A DNA stretch of 64,000 nucleotides from Apus apus (taxonomy: Eukaryota; Chordata; Aves; Apodiformes; Apodidae): positions 171,894,274 to 171,958,273 of the forward strand of contig NC_067282.1 in the NCBI RefSeq assembly GCF_020740795.1, read 5' to 3'. Shown here one piece after another: positions 15,401-27,400 of the stretch. A program made the position numbers and the translations under genes. Every line of letters begins with the position of its first letter. Position 1 is the first letter of the stretch. Under the pieces are notes generated by a model. That model made no database searches, was not told the origin of the DNA, and saw only the letters and a program-made list of their open reading frames with translations.

Positions 15401-18400
15401 ATCTTTATTTTAATGAAGAGTCAGATATTTACAAATTAAGGATTATTTGAATAGTTTCATCTAGAACTCAGTGGTAAGAAAGAGAGGTTAATAAAACCCC
15501 TCCAAAATGCATGGGGGGGAAGTTGCGGAAGCATCCTGACTGCTGGTAGCCTCTGTAACTGCATCAACATAATTTCAAGAACGAAGATCCTCACAAACTT
15601 AAAGATTTCAGAATTGCAAATACCACAAGGAGAAACTCAGACAACTGCCAACGTTTGAGCTTGTTCCATGCCAAGGTAGAAGAAGAAAAAACACATCAGA
15701 GACGAGCTGACAACACACCAACCAACAGCTAGGAGGGAACAAACTTTGGTTCCAATTTAAGAAGCCAAAGGGGGAAGAAAACAAGGACAAGGAATTCTGT
15801 ATATACACACTTGCTAAATACAGAGGAGGTCTGCACTTACCAGCACTAGGTATCACCAGTTCAGACTCTCTCTGTACAATGGGTAGAGAAGGGCAGAGTC
15901 CCCAAGAAGGTGACTCACAGCACCTAATACATTCAGTATAACAACTGCGATTTTGGTGTGCTTGCTTTTAACATGTAGAGAGACTAAATTACTATTTTAG
16001 GCAGGATGAATACACACAGAAAGCTATGTCTACACTTTAACACAGTCAAACTTAGGCTGAAACAACAAAATCATACTGCTAAACAGAAATGGTTTGGCTG
16101 TCACCAAAACAAACACAGTTCAACTGGTGTCATTTTCTATAATCCCACTGAGCAGTCAGACACATACAACTATTTTTATATCAACATAACTCTTGAAAGT
16201 GGTAAAAAGGTGTATATTACACCCGTAATTACACCATGAAACTTAGGTAGATGCAGCTTTCAACCTCTCCTATAAAACAGGTACCTTGTTCCAAAACTGA
16301 GGCTCAAAAGCCAACTACAGGTGTATCAGGCAGCCTGCTACAACAGGACTACTGTTGTAACTAGAAGACCATATTCAAAAATCAGGTTGCATTAATCCAC
16401 TCTTTGCACGTTAGACATGGCCATGGGAGGAAAAGAGGCAGAGAAATGCATGAGAAAGAAACATGAGAAACACTGAGGCAGAAAGGAGAAGTGAAAAGGT
16501 AAAGGAGAAAGCAAACTGGAACAATAAGCCAGAGAAACAGCAACAACACTAAGGGTGTGACCTTACTGCAGCGCTACTTCACATGAAGGCAAAATTAAGT
16601 TTGCAGGAGAACGAGTATTTCAGAATGGCTTCTCATATGTGCATATTACACAATGAAAAGTGCTTGTCTAATTTACGTTAAGTGGATTAAACTAACTGAC
16701 AAATAATAGTAATAGAAGTGCTCAATCAGCTTCCATAGACAGTTATGGAACAACAGCTACTGACTCAAAGTTCTTCCAAGTTATCAACACTAACACCAAC
16801 CTGGAATTCAGACTTGATGAGTGAACCTTGTAGGGTGCGAGTCTAACACTAGACTTTTCCATGTTTAATAATAGACACGATAGATAATAATTACACTTTG
16901 ATTGTCTGCTTGTTCTTTAAGAAGGCATGACAAAAGATACCCTTAGAAATTATTTGTGTTGTTTGTTGCTGAGGCCTCTGCTTCCAGAACAACAAGAAGG
17001 AGAGCCTTAACTCAGACATAGTCTTCCCCCTAATACAGGTAGATAAAATTGCCTATGGTATCAGACCCGAAAACACCAGTTTGCCTTAAGCTAGCTTTTC
17101 ACAGTAATGAACATGGAAGTACAGAACTGTACCAAGCCAAATGTATATACTGAATCAAACCAGAACTTATTATTACCAAAACATGCTGGGAAATTAAACA
17201 TATAGTAAGGACAAGGCTTTACCAGTTTGGCTTGGCGTCACCGATGTGTTCCCTGTGTTTGGTACAAGAAATAGTGACTGGATGAAGGACCCCAGTGCAT
17301 TCACAATATCACGGAAAACTTTAGTGGAATGTTGTTTCATATCATATGACTGACAAAAGGACCTGGAAAATATTTTATAAGATATAATAAGTATTTGAAA
17401 AATTAGGACCTAAAGCATATTTTAACACCAACTTCCCTCCCTCTTCACACTGTAGACTAAAGCACATTTTAACTGCAAATATTTAGGTGAATGATAAAAT
17501 GTCAACTTTGGTAAATGCTCCTTTGACACCGGTAAGACAGAGAGGTTTTGGAACACTGAAATAACTATAATTCAGCCCTTCTGAATAATGAGCATTGCCT
17601 AATGCTTTATTTAAAGTTATCATGAAGAGTTTATCGCATTTAAGTTCTGATATATTTATAATGTTTTAGGAAGCATTTTCCATTAAATAAAACTTAACAG
17701 ATTTCTTAAATTTTAAGTAAAGGTGAAACTCAATATATTTAATACCGTAGCAGCTGAGGTTGCACACAAAGCCTGTGAATGGATTCTACTGCAACAGCTC
17801 TTAGCCACTGTGGTTTGTCTGCATCCAGAAACTTAACCAGCAGTGAGAGGAAGATTTCACATTCTGTTACCTAAAAGATACAGTTTATGGCTGTTAAATT
17901 AAAAGAAAAAGCCTCCTGCAAAATATTTTCTCAAAAAAACTTGTTTCATCTTAGGAGTACTACCTAAGTTTTGCGCAGGATCTAAAAAACTCCAACAAGC
18001 ATTTGTTCAAAATTATACAGAAACACAACTAAAAATCACATTTTTGCCAAGCTAACACCACATATGCAATTGTATTCAAGGAGTTTAATTCCTCACAGAC
18101 ATTTCAGTTCTTACATGTGCTACAGTAAACAAATGATATGGAAAATATATTTTTTTAGCACGTATGCAAAATTTAGGAGGTAAGAACAGATGAACATGTG
18201 TTTTTTATGCAAATGCTGTCAACAGCTTTAGCAACACAAGTCTATTGCCTATAATAATTGCCTATTACCAATTATTAACATGGCACAGCAATCAACATTA
18301 CCTAATCCCAGGCTAACAACTTAAGATCAAAAGGTTCCCAAAACCTTAACTGAAAGGTAGTCAAGTAAGAAAGGACAACAGCTGATCTACTCTGAGAATT

Positions 18401-21400
18401 TATAGAAGCCCTTGTTTAATAAAATCATACATGTAGAATACATGTAAACACAACATAAGAAGAAAGGAGTACTAGTTCTTTCTTCTCTCAGTGTATGTCA
18501 ACAGTTCCCAAGAACTAATTAATACTATTACTGATCACAGTACTGGCATACACATAGAAAAACAATTGCATAAAGAAAATCTGACCATATTCTTACCAGC
18601 AAACTGTAAAACTGCTTAATCAAAACCGAAACTACTCTCAGCAAACGCATACAGATGGGAAAGTATGGTTTTTCCACTGGTGCTGGGGAAGATGACATGC
18701 TGGAACCTTGCCTGAATTTGATATTTGGGGAGAAGAGCTTTATAACAAGAGGGCACACCCTTTCTTTAAGAAGAAAACTGAATTCCTGATGCTGAAAGAG
18801 AAAACAGCACAAATTATAAGCAAATTTAATTGGTACCAGTAGCTCTGATGATGCATCTTATTTACGTTTACTGTTATGATAAAGCCCTCTGAAGTCATGT
18901 AAATCTTGGTGTAAATTACACAATCAGGAAATGAAACGGAAGAATGGCAGACACCATTAACAAGCTATGATGAAATGACATGGTCAGGTTCATACCATGC
19001 ACCCCTCTTCTTGTATTTTGCAAATTAAAATAGGCTGCTAATACATAATTTATTAGATATTTAATTTTTAGTCTAGATACTCTTAGCAAAAATGTGTTAT
19101 TTATATGCAGTAGATCCACACAAGTCCTAGTTATGACTCCTCCTGCTTTGCAAGTGGGATGAGGTTACACTTTTCATAGAAATAACAATGCCACAAAGGT
19201 GTCATATATCATGCAGGATAAAAAAAATGCATCTTTGGAGGATATATAAATGGGAAAGAGTGAAACAGAATACAATATGCTTTACAAAATACACAACACA
19301 AACCAAGTGTATGAGAACAGAAAAAAGTGGGCAAAAAGAACACAGTACTTTTCTATCACAAAAACCCAACAGGTACAAGCTGCAAATCCTTTTGGTAAGC
19401 AGTACTCATGCTAAATTAAATAGGAGTTAATGAAGCATAAATTTTACTAGTCCTGTGAACAAAAGTGTTCCAATTTTCTCTCCAAGAACTACTCACTTGT
19501 AGAAAGACTTGAGGAAAGTCATTGAGGACTGACTCAAGAAGTTCAAGGCCAAATGTTCGGGTCATTTCTGTCATACCCACGAGCCAATAGGGAGCATCAG
19601 CATTAACTAACTGACAAAGATCCTTAAAAAGAAATACAACATTTACATTCTGTGCACATTCCTGTACTGGCATACGTTTTCTAAGTCTACAACAAAATTT
19701 ACACTTTCTCCCTCTCCCTGAAGAATTTTCAAATTTCAACATAACTTTTCCTGAGATACTTCTTTCACATAAATTATTAAGCAAAAAAAGTTTCTAAAAG
19801 AATTATTAAACTTTGCTGTTATCCTTGTAGCAATTGTGTTAATTCTGCCCTCAAAAATATCCAATTTGCGAAGGCAAGAAGATTTTTATTGGTGAGATGA
19901 ATACAACTACTATTTTATTCCACTTTAATACACAATACCAAGCCCACGAAGCACGACTGAACTACAGTAGCAGTATTTGGCTCATGGAAAAAATAATATT
20001 GATTTTAATGCAGACATGAATGCTTAGCTATTATTTAAGATACATAGTAAAAGATTTTCCTAGGCCACTTTGTCTTCATTTTCCAGTCATAACCCTGGGA
20101 TACAACATACATTGCCAATTACAATAAATGCACATAAGAAAGACTGAGACTCTGGCCAAGGACCTTGTCAGTATGTCAACAGGAAAGTTTTGAGATTTCT
20201 TACAGAGATGAACAAGCACCCAATCATAATGTATGCACCCAATGCAAATGTATAAATATAAGCTCCCAACTACCTGAAAAAGCATATATGCATCTTTAGC
20301 ACATGGCTTGAGTGTACTGACAGATCTTCTGTTACTGTTTCCTTGAACTGCAACTGGCTGGTCAACAGTATCTGTGTAACAGAAAAACAGTTTTGTGAAC
20401 AAAGGAACTGTTGAAAATCAAGTACCTTTTAAGTGTTCTTAAAAAGATTCTAGGAGGATGACCAGGTGGTTCTTCTGCAACTTATCATGTCTACGAAAAT
20501 AAACATTAGATTGAATAACAAAGATCAGGAATACCAAGCATATCTTTCCAATAGAAGTTCTCTTCAAAACTATTACTGCCATGTATTTCACAGTAACCTC
20601 AGTTACCTTCACCTTAAATGACACTTTCACCTCAAATTCCTTCACAATACTAACCTGAAGACCAGTTCTCACTGCTTGAAAAAAACCTAGGTTTTACATA
20701 TTGCTGTAGTGACATGGACTTGACACAATGGCTAAGGATTTCATCTCCTTTGAATGCAAGTAAATGTATAAAGAAAGCAAAAAAGAATAAAGCCTATGAC
20801 TTTTTAAGTACTATTTATAGACTTTCTACTACTTTTTTATCTGAAAAATCAACACACATTTTGATGTGGGTGCAGAAAACAGGTTAATACCAGCAAGGAG
20901 AGCAAGAAGCACACCCACCTTTGTATCGTTCATCTTCAGCGACCACCCTCTCAAATACCACCGTAACGACCTGCCGCACCGTGGCTGCCGCAGTGTTGTT
21001 TGTGATATTATCTTTAGTGAAGTGCAGTCGAAAACAAAGTACAATGGCCTGGAAGGGGGGAGAAAAAAATAATCCCCTTACAACAGTATATTTTCACCTT
21101 TTAGCTAAGACACCTGATTGAGGAACGTTCTCCACTACAGTTTGTCAAAAGGTTGCCTGAAAAAAAATTGTTTTTATCATTCTGGTTTTTCAAATATAAA
21201 ATGAGTTTTATGGCTTACTGTAGCCAAATACCTCTTTACTAATCCTCCCCAAAGGCAATCTAGAAGTGGTATTAACTGAAGACATTATGATGTGTCAATA
21301 AAACTACAATTGTCATACAGAGAATACACAGTAATCAACCACATAAAACAACTTTCATGAATACTAATGTCAAAAGGGTATTAGGATTACACAGTTAATC

Positions 21401-24400
21401 ACAGAAAGGTCAGCCAACTCCAAAGCTAAAATGCCATTCCTCACCTACATTAAATCCCAATACTTTTACAGCCACATTGCCTAGACTGCAATTATTCCTC
21501 TCTAAGGCGCATGTTTTAATGTGTCACTGTGCTGGCAGTGATCTGAATACTGTTTCCCATTGGATTTCATGTTACCTCTAACACACAGTTTAATACTTAA
21601 TTCATACTTAATTTTGAAAATGAACATCTGTATGTGCAGTGAAACCTGTATTTCTTGTTCTTTTGTCCTTGTTTGGGTTTCTTGCACTTGCATGAATCTC
21701 AATCACACCCAGCCATAGTGCTGCATGCTCTGAGACATACAAGATTCAGAATTTTTTTTGCTTCTTTTTCGTGTAAATGATTTGTGGGCTTTGCCCAGAT
21801 GGTATCTCCATGGATTCTGAATTTTTACAACACAATCATACACCTCTGGACTTTCAGAAGATACTGCATTATTCTCTAGGTTAATCTAACAGTATTTGCC
21901 TGTATTAAGGGGCTTTTCAAGATGGTTTGCCAGTAATTTTCTTCAAGCTGAAACATATTCTGATATTCTCTAAGAACTTTTCAACTTTAAATAAACCAAC
22001 TTTCAGACATTCCTCGAAAGAATCTTAAGGGAAACAAACCAACAAATGCTAAATTTTAGCCATGTCAATTATTGTTTATATTTGGTTAAGTGAGAAACTC
22101 TAGTAATTTAAGGCTTGGATAGTATCAAGAAATGTCACAGGACAGGTTTTTTTCTTACCCCTGTCAGAGCCTACCCAGATTTTACTAGATGTCTCAATGT
22201 ACTAAATTTTAACTTGCACTAAGGAAATCGTTAGAAGTACAACAATTAGATTCTCCAGTATTTGTATTATGTGGCCCTGCTTCTGGATCAGGACACAAGA
22301 AACGAAAAAGACATGCTGGGAAAGACTTTCCTGAGTTATTTGACACTGCTGTACCCACATGCTCTTGTGATTGGTGTCCAAAAGGAGGAAGTTTCTAAAC
22401 ATGAGAGAGAGGCAGGGAGAGAGGGGAGAGAGGCAGGGAGGGACGGAGAGGATATATGGAGGCAGGGGAAGAAGAATAAATGAAGGCAGTGATGAGAAGT
22501 AGCTTCTATTCTGCCATTTATATGTTTTATAAATTTTCTCTTATCCTCCTGCCTTATGCAGATCTTTAGCTTCATTTTCCTTTCATGTTTTTCCTTCCCT
22601 TGGTTAAGCAGATTAATGTAGCCAGGGTCTGGCGGCCGGAAGATCTCGTGCTGTACGGAAAGACAGGGCCCCTCCCCCCCCCCTCAGGACAGCCAATAGT
22701 GTATAGACTGTGATGTAAGCAAAACGGATGTGACGTTACTCAAGCTATATAATGCCGTGCCGCATGGCAATAAAGGCCATTTTGCCATCCACCACATTGG
22801 TGTCTGTGTGCATATGGACCGAGCGACCAGGGGTTGGTCGCCGTGCCGTTCCTGAACCAGGTCGCCTTGCCTTTCCGAAGGCAACAAGTGGTGCCGAAAC
22901 CCGGGAGTCGAGGGATCTCGCCCCGAATCGGGAAATCGCCTGGAATCTGGTGAACGGCGGCCGGAGCGGTAAAACCAGCCCGGCGGACGCCCCGGACCAA
23001 CAAGGAGGAGGACGCTCCGGGACCAACGAGGATTGAGGCACTCGTGAAGGTCGAAATGGAAACCCTTGTGAAGGTCGTATTACAAATACATAAGCAGTGG
23101 GGGATTGATTGTAAGCCCAAAGATTTTACTCTTGCTGTTGCGAGACTTTTGCAAACCGGGGTCATTGAACAGCCGGTGGATATTCTCCACCCTGAGGTGT
23201 GGGACAAATGTACTAAGGCTTTAGCCAAGGAGACAATGTCTTCGGGTAGTGGAAAAAACCTGAAATCGTGGGGGAGGGTCGTGCAGGCTCTGGAGAAAGC
23301 CCTACGAGAACAGGAGACCTGGAGGGAGGCAAAGAATTGTTTAAAGGTCATCCCGAAACTGGGAGTCGGGGCGGCCACACAGACCTTGCACCCCCCGGGC
23401 GGTGACGATTCCGCCGAGCCCGGGGATCCGGGGGGAGGCGAGACAAAAACATTGGAATCTCCGCCCGCTTTGACCCCCCCGCGCAGCCCCAGCCCCGATC
23501 GGCGGGGGGGCGGCGCGGCCCCACGGTCCCCGGAGCCACCACGGTCTCCGGACCCCCCACGGTCCCCGGAGCCCGACCCGCTCACGGAGAGGCTTAGACG
23601 AGCCGTATCCTTTTGGCGCGGGCTGGCTGAAGAGGCCAGGGGCGCCACGGAGATACCGGGGTCTGAGGAGCTCTGGGCGGAACCGCCGCCATGTGCGCCC
23701 CAAGATGGCGCCGAGCGCAAGAGGAGGGAGCGGGGCGAAGGCGCACGTGGCGGGGGCGGGGAGGAGGCGCCGGCATCGCTGGGCGTGCACGAGCGGCAGG
23801 GGGAGGGGGGCGTGAGCAAAGGGCGGAGCCAATCAGAGCCACCCGCCTTATAGGGCAAACAGCCCGCCCCGCAGGGGGCGGGGTGAGCCAGGAGGGAGGG
23901 AACCGGCCACTCGCAGAGGAGGGGGGCGGGGCCGGAGTCCGCCCGCCCATGACGGAAGGGGGCGGGGCCGGAGCCCGACAAAAGGGCACTGGCAACCGGA
24001 AGCGGCCGGTCAGTCGAGCTCTGACTTCGGGTCAGACACGGACTGGAGTGAGGAGTTCGCAACGGATTCAACTTCAGAGGAAGAGGAAATGGGAATAAAT
24101 ACAGTCAAAAGCAAATATATCCCAATCCAAAATAAAAATAAAATCCGAAATAAAAAAGGACTGCAAAGGGAAGAATTCCCTTTCACTGATTGGAAAGGAA
24201 TAAAAATTGCATGTGCTGATTTGGTCCCACCAACCACACTAGCATTCCCGGTCCGGCTAACAGAGGGGGGACAAAGGGTCTTTTCACCAATAAACCTTAA
24301 GGACATACATACAATTATTAAGGCAATTGCGGACAAAGGACTCAATTCTGCTATGGTCACCAGCCTCATAGATGGCCTTTTTGGGGGAGATGATCTGCTC

Positions 24401-27400
24401 CCATTTGATATAAATCAAGCCTGTAGAATGATCTTTGACGGAGCAGGGATGTTTGTGTTTAAACAAGAATGGGAGGACCACTGTACAAGGCAACTAGCCC
24501 AGGTGACCGGGGCAGACCACCCACTCTACGGCTCCACACTGCAGCGGCTGATGGGTAAAGACCCAACAATGATCACCCCCCAGGCGCAGGCCCAGGGCCT
24601 GCGGGTCCATGAAATTATGGCAACCACTCGCGCAGCCAGAGAAGCCATTCACGCAACTTCCAGAACTGTTGTCAAGCCATCGCCGTGGTCCTCGATTAAG
24701 CAAAAGGAAAGTGAGAGTTTTGCACAATTTGTGGATCGCCTCCAGGCAGCAGTTGACTCCTCAACCCTGCCCGCGGAAGCAAAAGGCCCAGTTGTCGCAG
24801 ACTGTTTACGTCAGCAGTGTAACTCAGTAACCAAAGAAATCATACGTTCACTGCCAGTGAGGTCGAGTATCGCGGACATGATTAGGCACGTCGCAAGGGA
24901 AGAGCATCTAACCCCAATTCAGACTGCTGTTAATACCATGATGGCTAATGTGATGGCATGTTTTAAATGCGGTCAGGCGGGGCATATGGTAGCAAACTGC
25001 CCTCGGTTGGGGGACCCACCAACAGCGCTCCCCCCGCACCAGAATCGACCCAGAGGACTCTGTTGGGTTTGTGGAAAGAAGGGACATTTCGCCAGGGAAT
25101 GCAGATCTAGAAACCAGGGAAACGGGAGGGGGAGAGGGCACCAGGGCCGTGCACAGCCCTCTCCCACGTGGGACATGAGGCGGCCCAACCATACCAACCG
25201 CGGATGGGGTGGAATGCATCCGAACCCGCAGCACCCTCGAGAAGCAACCAACTTTATGGCTCAACCAACAATCCAGCCAAACCTGCCCCTACCTCAGGAA
25301 CAGCAAGGACCACCTTTTGGGGGCGAGACCCCAGGGTGGCCCTGGCAGTGAAATGTGATAGCCCGCCAGTGGTTTGGGGGATCTGTTCCCTCTGCAATAC
25401 CTTAAATGATATCACCATTAGTGTTCCCTTTTTGATTGACACTGGAGCAGATGTTACAGTCATTCCCGAAACAAACTGGCCCCAGCACTGGAAATTGGAG
25501 AATGCCCCCATGGTGGGCGGAGTCGGAGGACTAACCCAGGCTCGAAAGAGTGCTCAATTAGTAGCGATCACGCTTCACACGGAAAAAGGACCAGAGAAAA
25601 CCATCACCCTCTTCCCATATGTCATGCCTGGAGTCCCACCCCTGTTGGGAAGGGACGCTCTAGCCCTTTTGAAAGCCAGGGTGACAAATTTACCGTGAGG
25701 GCCACTGCCGCACACCCACTTCCACCGATCAGACAGATGTGGAAATCGTCTGACCCAGTGTGGGTCGAGCAGTGGCCCCTGCCAAAGCCTCGAATGGACG
25801 CTCTTCTTGAACTAGTTGACCGAGAACTACAACGAGGTCACATAGAGCCTTCCACCAGCCCATGGAACACCCCAGTTTTCGTAATCCCCAAACGGTCTGG
25901 TGAAGGGTTTCGTCTCCTTCATGACCTGCGAGAAGTAAATAAGAGGATACAACCAATGGGTCCTGTCCAAACGTTATTACCTATGAACTCCATGATACCA
26001 GAAGGACAACCTTGTGCCGTCCTTGATATTAAGGACTGTTTCTTTTCAATACCCCTGCATGAAGAGGACAAGGAGCGGTTTGCTTTTTCTGTCGTGTTCC
26101 CAAACAGCCAACGCCCTAACCTGCGCTTCCAGTGGAAAGTGCTGCCTCAGGGAATGATCAACTCACCTACCATCTGCCAGATTGCAGTGGATCGGGCGCT
26201 GGCACCGGTTCGGCACAGTGACCCGACAGCGACTATCATTCAGTACATGGACGATATCTTGATTGCCGCGCCGTCAGGAAGTCAGGTGGACCACCTGGTA
26301 TCAGCAGTTTCGGAAACTTTAAAAACAAACGGGTTCGAAATTGCGAGCGCAAAAGTCAAAAGAGGACCATGTGTAACCTTTCTGGGAGTGGGGATCACCA
26401 GTTCTTATATAACACCCCCCCAAATTAAAATCCGTCGGGACATCAGAACACTCCACGACATGCAACAATTAGTGGGGTCCTTGCAATGGCTCCGCAATAT
26501 TGTCCTGATACCCCCCGAAATCATGGCCCCCCTGCATGATCTTCTAAAAGGAAAGAACCCATGGGAACAAAAAACTCTGACAACAGAAGCAATGAACTCC
26601 CTCGATTTCATCGAGCAACAGGTATCATCAAGCACGCTTGCCAGGTGGAACCCAGGTGTTCCACTCGACCTGTACGTACATTTCACAAAGGGAGGGGGAG
26701 TAGGGACACTGGCCCAGGGGCCACCTGAAAAAGCCCAGCCAATACAATGGATAGTCCTAGGAAAGCCATCACATGCATTCTCTCCAGGAGTCGAGTGCCT
26801 TGGCAATCTCATCATGAAAGGTAGAAAGCTCGCCCTAAGACACCTAGGCATCGAACCTGCCAGGATATTCCTACCCTTCCGCAAACAGCTCCCAATACAA
26901 TCAGTGACCATGTCAGAGTATTTAGCTACAGCCCTTGTCGGATTTGGTGGAGAAGTTCGGTACGCTGCAAAGCCCCCCTGGACTCAAATGCTGGAAATCG
27001 TCAACATTGACATCCCACAGAAGATCATGGACCGGCCCCAACAGGGACCAACAGTCTTCACAGATGCATCCTCAACAACCTCAACCGCGGCGGCAGTGTG
27101 GCAATCAGGAGAAGAATGGCACAGCATCAAAATGACCGATTGTGCGCTTTCAGTTCAGCAGCTAGAAGCGATGGCCATAGTGCTGGCATGTGGACTGTTT
27201 CCAACGGAACACCTTAACATAGTGACCGATTCGATGTTCGTGGCCAAGCTTTGCTTAGCCATGTCAGGACCCAGCGTGTCAACATCAGCAGTAGCCCTAA
27301 TGCTGGAAGAAGCACTCTCTTCTCGAGAGGGCACCATATCGGTCATCCACATCAACAGCCATAACCCGGTCAAAGGGTTTTTCCAAACTGGCAATGACAA

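Larger units (their letters stand above)
17363..20918 (-). other. MON2 introns 9 to 5
   Basis: Five introns of roughly 0.4-0.7 kb between exons 10 and 5; AT-rich, with nothing else recognised. Confidence 0.75.

Noticed and set aside
22740-24071. 443-codon minus-strand open frame across the 5' LTR and gag
   Set aside because: Pro/Ser/Arg-rich composition with no motif; it is open because the plus strand is GC-rich. An antisense viral gene cannot be excluded but has no support.
23691-24098. 135-codon plus-strand frame in the third gag frame
   Set aside because: Gly/Arg-rich by-product of the CpG block; it leads into no known domain.
26405-26911. 168-codon minus-strand frame inside pol, and similar frames opposite env
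   Set aside because: Shadow frames of strongly supported viral genes with no motif of their own.
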